DNA of 64,000 nt from Corbicula japonica (GCA_038501625.1 JAZAYU010000085.1:1499693-1563692), one strand, 5' to 3'. Counted from the stretch's first letter, positions 23,330 through 36,070 are shown. The notes: generated from the letters alone by a model not told the origin. Made by a program: numbers and translations.

Positions 23330-25857
23330 TCCAATCACGATATTAAATGTCGATTATGCCAACCGAATTTGAAACTCTAGACTCACCTGACAGTAAACAC
23401 GAATCAGTGAATTTTAACAGTGCCAAGATCAGTATAAAATGGCAGGTATTCCATCTCTCCTCCCTCGTTTATTTGTCACTACCAAACAGCGTGCACCTTG
23501 TGTGTTGATAAACCTACCATATTAGCAAGTTTTAAATTGAAATGGTTTGCACTCAAGTGATTATAGTTCTGTGTAGAAGATAGAAACTTGTGTTGGAGAC
23601 CCTTTTCGGCATAAATATATAAGCATTTGTTGTGCAAATCCATTAAATTTGTCAATTTAGTTACAACAGGCAATTGTCCGAAGACCCCAACGCAATGTGC
23701 ATAATATGCACCAATTTCCATATTGGCAATGTGTGATGCAAATCAATAATTGTGAATCAAAACAATCAATGTGTGTTGTACACCTCTTGACTGAACAGTG
23801 ACAGGTCCAACGAAGCTGTTGTGTACATGTAAATGATTATTGACGATGTAAAGTGCGCCCAGCACCTCTTTAGAAAAATTCTAACATCATGTTGTTATAA
23901 ATCTGTTACTGTATACAAATGAGTTTATAGCGTTCAGTTTACCTATTCATAAAATGTTCCTTCTACTAAACACACGATTGAACGTTCGCAGAGATCCAGT
24001 TTAGCACACTCAGGCGGCAATGCAAAGGGAAGTAACATAATTTACAAGATGTGGTTGCCTCCCTTGATACGAGGTTCGGTGGCCGTGCTCTTGTTATTTA
24101 TACAATTTATATTGTACAGAGAGCATCTTAAGATGGTACGCATTATATTAGGGCATTGTCCATCCATCCTGGTGTCTGTTGTTTTCAGGATGACAGTCAG
24201 CGATAGTTGGGTAATTTTGTTAAGTGTTTGGTCTAGGTCACATGATCAAATATGGAAAATGGCATAGCTTGTCTGGACAATAGCTTGACATTGTTTGTGC
24301 CACAGTCAACACAACTCATGTGTTGAAATCCCTTGATTGGAGTACGATTCCTACTGATTTTGAGATCACTATGTCAAAGAGCATGATAATCAAATCAAAA
24401 CAAAGTTATCATTTTTCACCAAAGGTCTTTTTATACAAGTATTTTATTACAGAAAAGGCTTAACATCAATCGTTTGGACTTACACCTATGCTGTTCCTTA
24501 TAATTTTTAACTTATCTGTATCTATATTATCTTGACAAGAGCGTAACTCATAACAGGTAATTTGATACAAGTTGAACTTGACTAAAGGCCTTCTAAATTG
24601 GTAGCCGAAAATATGGAAACCAAACAAGATATAAGCTGGGAAAAGTAAATGCTATTTTTTTTTAATTTCATGACAATTGACTCCCTCAATAATTTATACG
24701 GGTTTATTGCTTATATGCGAACAGTGTATATCCAGATCAGCTTGCAAATTTGTGCCATCTGATGATGATCTACACTTTTCGCTTGTTGTTCAGAAATAAC
24801 CCAATGTATCAAAATGCAAAGTGTAGATCCAGATCAGATGGCATGTGTACATCCTGATCAGATGGCAAATGTAGACCCTGATTTTTTTCAGATGGCACTG
24901 ATGACAGAAATATCCAAGTTTAATAGCTTCTTAAGTTGGTTCATTGAAATATATCACTTAATTACACTATTTTCATATTTTGGTAATTATATGAAAATAA
25001 CCTCTTTTTGATTTCTGGTTCTTTTCAATATAATTTATTTTTTAGCATGTTTTTTTCTGATGTTTTTTTGGAGGTAGCCTTTTATACTGAGACAGAAATT
25101 GAGAAAAAAGAACAAACAATGATGTAGACAAAACCTAACTTAATATTGTACAGTGCAACACAGTTGTAACTGAATATGAATAAAGATGGCAGTTAAACTG
25201 TTTTGCTCACAATTTGTTTACTTTGTGTTTTACTTTAGCCAGTGGGTTCGGGTGGGGTAGTTCAATAAATATTACAAGAAAACAAGGTTAAGCTTTTCAT
25301 GTTTGCTATTCTCAGTTATACAAAAGATTGAAAATATTAATTTTATTACCGAACAAACTGTATTTTACTTAACTAAATCTACAGAACGCATTTATGCTAT
25401 GAAAATGGAGTCACACATGACTGTCAATACATGAATCAATAATCAACGATAACTGTATACATATTGTTATGTGTTTTGACAATTGTTGATTTATGTAAGA
25501 GTTTGTTGATCATTCACTGCTCCAGTTTGTCATGTTCATTCTTCTTTGTGATGCCCCTTCATTTTCTATTTTCTGTATTGCATCTCTGTTCCTGCAAATG
25601 ACGTAAGTGCAAATAAGTTTTGGTAATATTATCAAAGAAATTAAATAAAGGAGTTAACAATACTGTCACCATTGAAGTGTCAGAAATATGAAAAATAATG
25701 AAAGAGGAATAGGGTAGTAAAATCTCAATAATGATTAGCATTAATAAAACAAATTTAAATATTCTTCTATTTCCAAAGATGCTGAAAATGTTATTCAAAC
25801 TTGAGATTCTTAGTAGCTATGTTACAAAATTTATCAATTACATAATTTTCAGTACTG
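23330..25857. other. No gene recognised
   Basis: AT-rich sequence. The only recognisable feature is the 'gatccagatcag' dispersed repeat at about 24720-24895. The short ORFs are not supported by composition or splice sites. Confidence 0.5.
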
Positions 25858-26483
25858 TACGAGGGTCATTCATAAAGTTTCCGGACTCTGGCTGTAAAAA
25901 TCTTATTATTGTTTATATTGCGTAGAAACTTGATCAATATGTGAAGAAAAGTAAAACAAATTTAGTGTGTTTGTTATTTTTCTATATATTTCAACCCTAC
26001 TCCATCCTATCTGTTGCTATGGTTATCACACTAACGCGTCACGGAGCAGTTTGACGCAAAGTAATTATAGCAAATGTTTCTTGTTATACCGAATTCATTA
26101 AAATCGTGAATATGCTTATTAGCGCGCTAAAAATCGGCATGACGTTACGTCATCTATCTGACGTCAATTATGCAAAGTTTAAGGTTTTAGAACTGTAATA
26201 TTTCCGCCAAACATCGACTTATGCCGTCACTTATTCGTTTTTTTCCGAACGCTGATTCGTACGTTTCCGGTTGATACTATTTTTCGTAAAAGGAGTCTAC
26301 TCTTTAGGTGTTTTCCACGATTATGACGTCATTAATAACTAAATCAAATAATAACAAAGTGCGGATATAAAATTGATGTAAAGTAAACAAATATTTTCAT
26401 AACAAATACTCAAAATAAGTCTATAGACAAACAACACTCAGTAATGAATATAGCTTATATGAAATTGACCAACGTCTGATCAA

Positions 26484-26555
26484 TCCTCCGTGGCGTAGTG
26501 GTTACGCTCAGAACTCTTCATTTTGACGGACCCGGTTCAATCCTCGGGAGAGGAA
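26484..26555 (+). tRNA. tRNA-like cloverleaf (CTT anticodon position), probable pseudogene or tRNA-derived
   Basis: The sequence folds into tRNA dimensions: 7-bp acceptor (TCCTCCG with GAGAGGA, two mismatches), D arm GCGT/ACGC, anticodon stem CAGAA/TTTTG around loop CTCTTCA, a 5-base variable loop, and T arm CCCGG/CTCGG around TTCAATC with one mismatch and one G-T pair. An A box (TGGCGTAGTGG) and a B box (GGTTCAATCC) are present, and a T6 run follows, a possible pol III terminator. The anticodon would be CTT (Lys), but C at position 37 and the mismatches argue against a working tRNA-Lys. Confidence 0.5.
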
Positions 26556-27659
26556 CCTTTTTTCCCCCTTTTTCTTCTTTTTTTTTTAAATTATTGTGAG
26601 GAACTTTTTGGAAAAAATAGTATAATCAATAGGTTTAAAATTCGGAAATAATTGTTATTGTTCTTCATCTTCATTTAGTACCCATGAAAACTGAAATATT
26701 GTAATGATATTACAAAATACTGACTCTTTTATAATACAGCAACAGAATCACGATATGAAACTAAAATGATTATGGAATCTCTACTTTCATTTAGGAAAAT
26801 GTTGCTATTTTATTGTTTCTATAATTGAACAGTAATTTTGTGATACTTGTCTTATAAAACTAATTTTATGTGTTTGCACGATGATTTTTTCCTTTAAAAG
26901 AATGCTTTGGTTGCTATGGTTACGGTTGCCAAAATTACTTTTTTGAGGTTAAATTTTAACCAGCATAGCTGATTGCTTGCGTATTTCTTGTTTTTCAAAA
27001 AATTGGAGGGGGTATAAAAAATCACCATTCGTAAACCAAGCCCTTTGGTTTTTGTGGTTTTTAACCGTTTGGTCTGGGCCATAGGTACCTATTTTGTAGG
27101 CCAATAAAATGAAAACGAAGACGGTGAGGTGCACTTTTTTTTTAATTATTTGATTCTATACACATTGCAGATAATTTTTATGTATAGCACAATTATTTTA
27201 CTGCATTAAACATGCACAAAAATCACAGATAAAAACTTGCTTAATTTTTGCAGATCGGAAAAATGTGCATTTCCGAAGATGGGGTACACTTTAAAAAGGT
27301 CAATTTATAAAGTGTTAGAAATAAATTCTAAACATAATGCTTGTTTTTTCCTGTTTAGATATGATGTCCTTAAACAATTAGCCTTTATTTTACAAAATTT
27401 TACAAGGTTTGAAAGAAATAGAGATGAAATTAGCTTCTAGTATGTTTGATTTTACAGCCCATTATCCGAAACAGAGGGTCTCCTTCTAAAATACTAATTT
27501 TCTTGAGTTACGCACGGTAAATGTTTTTTTTAAAACTCGTGTTTAGATGTCTAAATGGATGTACTTGGAAATAAAAACAACGAGATCCCAATCTGCAAAA
27601 GTGCATATTACAGTTCTAAAACCTTAACGGTTCTATGATAAACAACCAGTTCAAACTTC

Positions 27660-28079
27660 ATGATGAACGCCGACGGGTTGAATAGTGCTGCAACACACTT
27701 GACGCCAACGTCAAAATCCACGGAGCAACGAGCAATTATTAAACATTGCGTAAAAGTGGGGATGACGCCTACGGACACATTAAAGTTTTTGAAAAGTGAC
27801 AAAACAGCAAAAGTGACTCGCACTATTGTTTTTGATTGGCACAAGCGATTCAGCGAAGGTGATGAAGACGTCAATGACCGGAAACGTTCGGGTCGTCCTT
27901 CTGTTAGCGGGAAAATAAACGATCGAATAAGTTTTGATTCATTACATGAACTTCAAATGACCGTGCGCACAGTAGTGTCTCGATTTGAGTCTACCTGGTA
28001 CGGCGATGTGTTCACTAAATGGATACACAGACACAGGAAATGCGTAGCGCTACACGGCGAGTATTTTGAAAAACATTAA
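27660..28079 (+). pseudogene. Mariner transposase remnant with the catalytic core deleted
   Basis: The 139-residue frame has two family parts. Residues about 20-80 resemble the N-terminal helix-turn-helix of mariner transposases (EQRAIIKHCVKVGMTPTDTL, then WHKRFSEGDEDV and RKRSGRPSV). The end (VFTKWIHRHRKCVALHGEYF) resembles the extreme C-terminus. The DD-D catalytic region that normally lies between them, some hundreds of residues, is missing, with a join near residues 105-110. The frame then ends about 225 bases before the right TIR, as in an intact element. It cannot be an active transposase; it could still encode a DNA-binding peptide. Confidence 0.75.
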
Positions 28080-28879
28080 CTCAGTTGACGTTAGTAGCGT
28101 TAAATTGACGTTGTTATCTGCTCCGTGGCGCTCTACCTTGTTCTATGTAAATTATTGTAAAGAAGTGAAATGTGACTGTATTTATTTGAAACTTTGTATT
28201 TAAAATACATATGTATTAATCATCATGTGTGCGTTTTCTTATTATAATATCTTTACAACTCTATGAATTATAGCAACAGTCCGGAAACTTTATGAATGAC
28301 CCTCGTATGTGCTGTCATGAAAAAGAAATCAATAAGTCATTTATCAATTAAGACATATAACTTTACCTATTATATAAGCTACATGTATACTTCCACTCCA
28401 GCATCAGAAGGCCGGTTGTCATGAACTTGATGTGAAGTCCTTCATATTTTAGCCAAGCCTCACTCCGAGCATGCCGTTGAGAGTACAGTAAGGCCACAGC
28501 TATAACTAGCCAGTGAACAATAAATGGCCACAAAAATGACCTCTTTTATCGCATGACCTACAATGTTATAAATTCTGTTCAAAGTTTTTTCTAAGTTTGT
28601 GTTAGGATGGGTGGGGTTAAAATAAACAGTTTAATATGCAAATTATATGTAAAGCCCCGGTTAAAATGATACTATTTATCTAGAAAATTAACAAATCAAA
28701 ATTGTTAGAGAACTCGGTACTCTATGCTATCTAAATTTACCTTGTATTTTGCATTTAGTCAGAAAATGAGAATATTTGCCAAAGCTGACACACATATTGG
28801 GCTATTTAGAGTTATCCGCCGTTGTGAACTCGGTAGAGCGAGTTTATTTTTAGCATCATCTGTCAAAATCACTCGACAG

Positions 28880-29191
28880 AAGTGCCCGGGCCGGATATCG
28901 TTCTTCGGTTTTCAGTAAGATGGTCGGCCAATAGGTTATGGCTCATTTTCAGATTAAAAAAAAACAACAAAAACATAGTCTTCGGATTTCTAAAGATGTA
29001 AAATAGTAACAGGATAATAATGGAATAATTGCACCTAGGTAGTAGAGTCTGGACAATATTAAGACATTGTTAAGTGTCCAAAAACATCTAAAGGCTCTCG
29101 TGGGATACCGAAGACCGATGAAGATAGATTTTGATCCATGTAATTGCTTCAACTATTTATTTAAAAACGCATTATCAATAAACTTACTTAC
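28880..29191. repeat. Block duplicated with the 29-kb first exon
   Basis: This closely matches 20710-21012 ('atatcgttcttcggttttca', 'catagtcttcggatttctaa', 'taacaggat', 'gttaagtgtccaaaaacat', 'gggataccgaagaccg'). It is intron-1 sequence copied with the exon. Confidence 0.8.
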
Positions 29192-29338
29192 CATTAAATA
29201 ATCCGTAAAAACATTTTCTGACTTCATGAAATTTCGGTTTAAATTGTCAAAATAGGCTGGATTAATGAAAAATATGACAAATGTCCCAATTAAGAATGAA
29301 ACAACTGTGACAACTTTTCTCCTGCTAAACATGCCCAT
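29192..29338 (-). CDS. Second signal-anchor first exon (MGMFSRRK type)
   Basis: A 49-codon exon starts at ATG (29338-29336) and ends exactly at a GTAAGT donor (29191-29186), in phase 0 like the 21-kb exon. It encodes MGMFSRRK, a hydrophobic helix (VVTVVSFLIGTFVIFFI), and then NPAYFDNLNRNFMKS. It is free of stops and close to the 21013-21159 copy. No body exons lie between it and the 21-kb exon, so it would have to splice across that copy into gene A's exon 2 at 12696. It is an alternative first exon or the remnant of a lost paralogue. Confidence 0.7.
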
Positions 29339-30373
29339 GCTTAGCCTGTAGAGAATTAAAATTAGTGATGTTCCAGATGTTGCAAGTAGCCGATGATCAG
29401 TTATCATTCTTTGATGTCGAAACCCTCGCGGGTACGTCGAAATTCGCTCGTCGAATACGGAGACTGTTAGTACCAATCCATTTTGGGGTGATTCAAATCC
29501 TCTGCCATCCAGATGTTGGACTATTTTTACTTACCTTTCTACGTGATTTTTGACATTTAGTAAAGTAATTAACATTATGTTCAAATGGTTTGTAAAAGGC
29601 TCCAATAGCCAGAGACTTATTTCCTACAAGGATGGGTATTTGCTGAACATTGAATGCTAGAAGTGATTCTCATGGTATGAGTCTGTAAATGCTATGATTT
29701 GAGAGTGTTTCATTCTTATACCTCTGCTGGAAGCATCGTAAAACATCAAGCTTTATGCGAATTATGGGGATAATAAATGGAAAATAAAAGTGTAAAAGTG
29801 ATTTTAAATCGGTATATTTCACGGGTATGTACAATTTAATCTTATTAAATCAAGAAACACGACGAAACCATGGATAACAACTATAAAAATAACAGTACAT
29901 TTTATCATTTTGTTTGGAAATGCTACAGTTTGTAACTAATATTGGTCATTATTTTTGTACAACAAAATGTCAGACTGTCTACTGTGATTCCTGTGAGCTC
30001 TCAATATCAGAAAACTTTCTCTTACCCGACATAATCCTAATGTTAAAAGCACCTCCAGAATTATTAGCGAGTTAAAATAAAATGGCTGCCATTTCCTAGA
30101 GTTTCTTTCTAAAATCTTTATCACTTTTTCGGCCCTGTCTTATAAGCCAATCAAATTGCTTCAGATGCGGGTCCGAGAAAGTGTTACTGATAATGGCCCT
30201 GTTATAAAGCAGGCCGTCGTGTTATTGAACGTGGCAGATGCTTTTTATTGGGCTAATAACGTAGAGTTATTTAATAATGTATTGTTATAATAATGATGAA
30301 CAAAACATGACAAAACATTTATAGGTTCAAAAGGTCCACCTCTGGCACAAAACATCATTGATACTGTTAACGT

Positions 30374-31720
30374 CCGGCTGTTGGGCAGGGTCAGGTACGG
30401 ATCCTGTTATCCGTCTAGACGGTGAAGACAATCTCTACACTTTTTCTGGCTGGGAGGCCTTTCTAACAGGGTTCGAAAACCGGGTCCTCAGCGTCTGAGC
30501 CAGTAACTGGCAAGGATGAAATACCCTTTTGCTATAAGCAGACTTGGGAAAACTGTTATAAATGGCCGAAATTGAGCTCCAACTAAACTACTATAGTAAT
30601 GTTTTGTTATTATCCTACCTACAAATCTAAAATAGCCAGCTTCAGTTTAATGAATTTTATTCCTAATATATAGTACCTCAACAGTTGTTAATTATTCTAA
30701 TAATTTAGGGCCTACAAAAATAAATATCAAGACAAAATATGGAAATTGACAATATGTTAAATTCTGTTGCCAGTCTATTACAAATAATAAGGCTAGTAGC
30801 TAGTCTACATAAGAAATGCTTAAAACCTGCCAAAAAGCATGCAAATTCAATAAGGAAGTCAAAAGACTTTAATGAATAACTTTTAAACACTCAGCCTTTA
30901 CTAGACTAGTAATAATTATTATGCTACGGAATTCTTTAATAAATTTGTATTCAACCTTTAAATAAAGCAAATTCTGTCTGTAAAAATTACTAATAGTCTA
31001 TTGTTTGATAATAAATTTGAACCTTGTTTGAATCTTGTACAAAAAAAAATGAATGACGACAATTTTGGAATTTTGGTGTGTTGGAGGTCTCGAATGAAGA
31101 AAAACTGTGTTTATATGCCCCAGATTTACGCACTTAAAATTTGCGGTACACTTTAGAAAAATGCGTACTCAAACAAAAAAATGTGTGCAAAGCGCACAGT
31201 TTAACGCTGCGCACAAGATTCAACCAAGTGCGCGTTACAAACTTACAAAGTTTAAAAAAAATCGTAAATGAAACTTCCATTAAAATATATATTAATCGAA
31301 AGAGAAAACAATAAAGAAAATGATTGGTACCTCTGACTTCCTTTTAAATAGATAGTTATCGTGAAAATTACAGCAGAAGTTGGATGACATTTATGGATGC
31401 TGAACAAACTGTTTACATATCCTAGGCAATCGCCCATGCTGCAATGCGGTGGAATACAACAAAAATGGCCGCCTCCATGCCTGATACACGAAGTGTTAAA
31501 GATAAAATGACAGTTTACATTCAGGATAACGGCTTAAAATAGTTAAAATGTATCAATTTGGAGACTAATTAACCTGGATTTATGATTCCATACGACAAAT
31601 AAAAGTAAGATAATTTATTAATAATGCATTTTGACTAAAATCGGAACAAAAGACAGACTATTTACATTTCAGTCATGCATATTACTACAATACAATACAT
31701 TATACAAAGAAAAGAAATGA
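30374..31720. other. No gene recognised
   Basis: Unique-looking AT-rich sequence. A GC-richer stretch at 30374-30500 includes 'gggttcgaaaaccgggtcc', which resembles a tRNA T arm, but no matching A box is clear. Short ORFs lack support. Confidence 0.4.
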
Positions 31721-31721
31721 T

Positions 31722-31794
31722 GTGCGTCGGCCGTGAATCGAATCCGAGCCGCCTACGAAGCAGACGATCATTCTACCACTGAACCACCCTACTT
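31722..31794 (-). tRNA. tRNA-Gly-like sequence, probable pseudogene or SINE head
   Basis: On the - strand this reads GGGTGGTTCAGTGGTAGAAT (A box typical of tRNA-Gly), an anticodon region CGTCTGCTTCGTAGGCG and a B box GGATTCGATTC. The acceptor ends (AGTAGGG and CCGACGC) do not pair well and the T stem has mismatches, so it is unlikely to be a working tRNA. No pol III terminator of four or more T follows closely. Confidence 0.4.
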
Positions 31795-32494
31795 GTGATC
31801 GACATTGCTTGTAAAATGATATTTAAAATAATTGATCATTATACCAGTAAAATAATCAAGAAAAGCAAGATGTTTTTAAATGTATGAGGGTCAATCTGAT
31901 TGTTAGGCTGTAAAGCACACTTCTTTTTTCTTTTCAGAGTACAACTGAGACTGGCCTGAGATACTTCGATTACATTTAGCAAAATTTATTTGTAGCCCAA
32001 ATTTCTAGTTTAAGCTTTCGGAGTCATGTTTCGGGTACTTTTTGGATGTTTTCTTTATTTTGTACAACGCATATTTCAAAACGTGAAATCTGAACTTTAG
32101 TTGCTCATATATTAGTGCTTCGGCGACATAGATCAGAATAGCGAGATCGCGCTGTTTCTCTGACAAATCGGTTAACATATTCTTTTAATTCATGTCAGCA
32201 GCAATAATTTGTTTTTGTTTTTAAAGCAACGACCTAAGTTATAAAATGATAGTAAAACATTTATTCAAGTAATTTGCTTCCGTTTTATTACTTAGAAATT
32301 ACGTTTTAAAACAGCGTGGCTTAACTTTGCAACACATGTTTTTGTGTTAACGACGAAATTTGTTTTAATTATGTTGTTCTTCAACATTTTTCAAAACAAT
32401 TCTAATGTTAAGTCTACAATAATATTGTAAACAATAAAAAAAAATAAAGTTACCTAAAATGAAATTATTTTTGCTGCCATTTACTATATTTTTA

Positions 32495-32960
32495 TGCATA
32501 AAATAACCGTCTTCTGAAATATTTGTTGATTTCCATAAACAATTTAAAAAAAATACGATCGCTTTAACTGTTTGTTGTTATACTTCCGCTGACCGAAGTT
32601 GCGGCCTCCGTTGTTTAGATATGAATGTTGTTGTTTATTGCTAGTTTTACGCCCCTCCCGCCTTTGAACTAGGACATTTTATGTGGGCGATGTTTAGATA
32701 TGAAATTCGCAACGGTCAATAAATACAACTAGGCGCAATAATATCGTAGTCCTGGCGGGAGAGCCGAATTACTACTTTTCAGACAATTATTTATACAAAT
32801 AAATTTTCCACTATATCTCAAAAGAAAAATGCTTTTTGAATAATTCATTGCAAACAAGTAAAAACACTAGAAACTATTGATGAAACTAATGAAACTGTGC
32901 ACTAGTTTTACCCATTTGCGCTTCCGGTAAAAATGACGTTCCAATTATAATACTGTTATG
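32495..32960. repeat. Copy of the 14325-14775 intronic segment
   Basis: The order of shared words is the same as at 14325-14775, with an added block ('gtttattgctagttttacgc' region) between two 'tttagatatgaa' motifs. It lies about 2.8 kb below the 35.8-kb first exon. Confidence 0.75.
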
Positions 32961-34359
32961 CACTAAACGTTGGGTATATTTTTTGTTTTTCATTTTAAAT
33001 GGTATTTTGAGTTTAAGTTAAAAGATTAACTTAATAGATTTTAAATTTGTAAAGGTATTTGTTTAAGTTAAAAATTAACTTAAACGGTTTGTGCATTTTA
33101 TTTTCATATAGGTATTTGTTGACAGATTTCATGGTAAATTTTGGCAACTAACAAAGATTATAATCTAATAAAGTCAGCGGCTAAACATTTATTGAACAAA
33201 GAAACTTTTAGATGTCAGACAGATAAATTATTAGATAATCCCTTTACTTAATTACTTATTTAAGCCTTTGAAGCCATAAATGTCATCCTAAGACGCGATT
33301 ATGACACGCACTTGTGGATTCGGTTCAGGGGCTGGAATTTTACAGCGTCCTCAAGATTTCGGGTTAATTTTGATTGGTCAAAATTCTAATTAATCTTATA
33401 CATTTTTGTAACAATTATTTTAATTGGTTATTAGTGGTAATGCAACAATTAAATTAGCAGTTCCTTTCCAGTAGGAATCACTTTGTATTTGGATTCCAAA
33501 AAGTGAAGAACATTAAACATTATATTTGGAAAGGAAACTCTTTGTGTCTTTTTAGGTAAGTTGATTAAAATACTTTATTCGTTTTAACACGTTTGTTGCA
33601 TAAGAAACATTTTAAGTTAAGGTAGAGTTTAATAACTAAGTAAAGCTTGTTTGTGTTATATGTAAATATTAGAGTATGTTGAGTTGTTTTCATAGAAAAA
33701 CAAGAAAATGATAATAAAAACAAAAACAAAACAGTTAATAATGTTTAAAAGATAAATATGTATGTAAAACAAGTGAATGGTACAAAATCATTGTAGAACT
33801 ACAAGTAAGATTCAAAAGACTATAGCGCAGTAAGCGTGATTTTGGCTCTTTGGGTTTAATTCAATAATTACGTCATTTATAAATTCTTCAAAAGGAAACT
33901 AGAAAAGATGGAAAACGTTTTTATTAAATTATTTGGCTGTTTGTTGTTAAATTTGGAAGAGATGTAAGTAATAAAATTATTCATTGGTTTACGCATTGAA
34001 AGAAGTCAGATTTTGTACGATTCACGAATGATTTTTGATAAATATCATGTAAGAATTTTAGTGTCATTCTAACGCTTGAAAATACCAAGCGTCTCTTTAA
34101 GTTGAGATTTCCAACTGGTAGCATATATGGTATTCCATAAGAAACGTGTTTTTTGTTAAATGTTAAAATATATTATTTGCATTTTCCAAAAGTGAATATT
34201 GATATTTGTTGTTGCAATTGGTTTTCCATTGCTTACCGGACTGATTAAACGCTTGAAATTTGGAATAGAATTCGTTATTCATCCGTAAATAAAACAGTGC
34301 CTAAGAAGAGCATATCAATACACAAATAAACATATGCAGAGTAATTTGGATATAAATAT

Positions 34360-35734
34360 ATTCAGATTAATCCGACCCGTCAAGAAAACGTATGAATGGA
34401 GAGTAACGTAATAGCATCAGCCGTAGGGTTTAACCCAAGTTGTTTCTTGTTTACATAATACAGAATTACTATTGACAAAGTCTGACATTTCTGTTCAAAT
34501 ATTCATTTATGAAAAAAACATCAGTAAAATGCATTTATATTTATACAGTAAGGTACATTTGTCATGACGTCTACCTTCAGCCATAAATATTGTAAAATGA
34601 TCTTAAAGACGAAGGCGGCGATTTCCGATTTCACAACGATATGAATGTTACTTGAGCACCGTTTGAATTAAACAGTGACTAAAGACCAACATAATTAATT
34701 GGACTTATTTAATTACTGAGAGTGAAATTCTTTATTTAAGTTGTTACTAATTAATCAAAATTCAAAACACCGAAATACTTGTCAACAATAATCAATTACT
34801 CTATATTATCATGCAGAAAAATATCACAATACATGGGCTTTTTTTTGTTTATATTTAGAATTATTTATCGTCGCTACCGGAAGCCTATATAAGTGAGGCC
34901 TCCAGAAGAATGTTATAGTTACTATAATAGTCATTTAGGTTTTGGAGGATAGTGCAAGATATAGAGGTCTCTCCAATTCAAAAAATTGTCGACGTTTCCC
35001 GGTGTACAGCAGCACTGCACTAGACTCGGTTTAAAGTCTAAGAAAGACTGTAAGTTATTTTAGTTGGGATCAGAGGAAGACGCTCAAACCAATAAGCTAA
35101 TGGTCCGCTCTAATGACGTCTATGTTATTGTGTAGTAGCAGTTACCATCAGGGATTTTAAATTTCACACCTGAAATAACACGGTCCCCATAAAAAGCTGT
35201 CCTGTTGGGATCATAAATTGTTACAAGCTTCGGACGCCGAAAAGTTGCATAAAGCACCGGATTTATGGAAGGAGGGTGTCTCTTGATTTCGGCAGTTGGG
35301 CCGGATATCGGACTCCGAGGTTCGCTAAGATGGCCAACCAATGCCAAAGGTTATAAAACTGAGCATGGAAACCAGTCTCAAATCTCAAGCATCTGACCAG
35401 TCGCCATTTCAGCCAATCAGATGCTTGAGATTTGAGACTGGTTTCCAATCTCAGCTTTATAACCTTCACCCCAATAGATTAAAGCTTAATATTCAACAAA
35501 TCTAAATATTAAATTTTAAAAACATAGTCTTCGGATTTCGAAAAATGTAAACAAATAGTACCAGCATGATATTGGAATCATTAAATCTAAATGTGGTAGA
35601 AACTGGGCATTGTAAAGTATCCAAAAATTTCCAAAGGCTGTCATGGCGTGCCGAAAAGCGACGAAGATATACGCCCAGATTCCCCCACCTTTAAATGTAA
35701 AAAATATTTTAACACAATAAATAAACTAACTTAC
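34360..35734. repeat. Block duplicated with the 35.8-kb first exon
   Basis: This matches 20083-21012 through 'attcagattaatccgacccg', 'catcagccgt', 'ttatttatcgtcgctaccgg', 'catagtcttcggatttcg' and 'taagtaatcg'-type intron ends. A palindromic MITE (35344-35467) is inserted in this copy only. Confidence 0.75.
35344..35467. mobile_element. Palindromic MITE, copy 3
   Basis: The hairpin runs from 'ccaaaggttataaaactgag' to 'tcagctttataacctt'. The centre has lost part of one arm ('atctgaccagtcgccatttc'). Confidence 0.8.
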
Positions 35735-35881
35735 CAATGAGTAATCGGTTAAAACATTTTCTGACTTCATGTAATTTCGGTTAAAACTGTCAAAATAGGC
35801 TGGATAAATGAAAAATATGACAAATGTCCCGATTAAAAATGAAACAACTATCACATTTTTTCTCCTGCCGAACACATCCAT
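35735..35881 (-). CDS. Third signal-anchor first exon (MDVFGRRK type)
   Basis: A 49-codon exon starts at ATG (35881-35879) and ends at a GTAAGT donor (35734-35729), phase 0. It encodes MDVFGRRK, a hydrophobic helix, and YPAYFDSFNRNYMKSENV, ending DYSL. The N-terminal half is almost identical to the 21-kb exon and the upstream 150 bases are nearly the same, which suggests a recent copy. No catalytic exon lies between it and the 29-kb exon. It is an alternative first exon for gene A or a gene remnant. Confidence 0.7.
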
Positions 35882-36070
35882 GCTTAAAACAGTATGCACA
35901 GAATGTCAATAAGTGATGTTCCAGATGTCGCGGGTCGCCGATTATCAGTTACTGGTTTAAAGAGCAATAAAATCGATTAAAATATATCCGTTCTTGGTCA
36001 TTGTCTTTTTTGTTTTACTTTACTAAAGGGAGATAATTCTGGCGATAATTTCCGCTATGATGGACGCAAA
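35882..36070 (-). promoter_or_regulatory. Candidate promoter/5' UTR of the 35.8-kb first exon
   Basis: This is nearly identical to the block upstream of the 21-kb exon, including 'gtgatgttccagatgtcgcg' and 'ttactttactaaagggag'. The function is inferred only from position and conservation between copies. Confidence 0.35.

Larger units (their letters stand above)
25858..28307 (+). mobile_element. Mariner-type element, 2.45 kb, defective
   Basis: The left end TACGAGGGTCATTCATAAAG and the right end CTTTATGAATGACCCTCGTA are exact inverses, and the pairing continues into 'tttccggac' / 'gtccggaaa'. TA dinucleotides stand at both borders, as expected for mariner-type insertion. A transposase remnant lies at 27660-28079, close to the right end, and 1.8 kb of unrelated sequence separates the left TIR from it. 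A tRNA-like cloverleaf lies inside (26484-26555). It is non-autonomous in its present form. Confidence 0.85.

Noticed and set aside
26484..26555. Functional tRNA-Lys(CTT) gene
   Set aside because: The cloverleaf has two acceptor mismatches, a T-stem mismatch and C at position 37, and it lies inside a transposon. It is kept only as tRNA-like.
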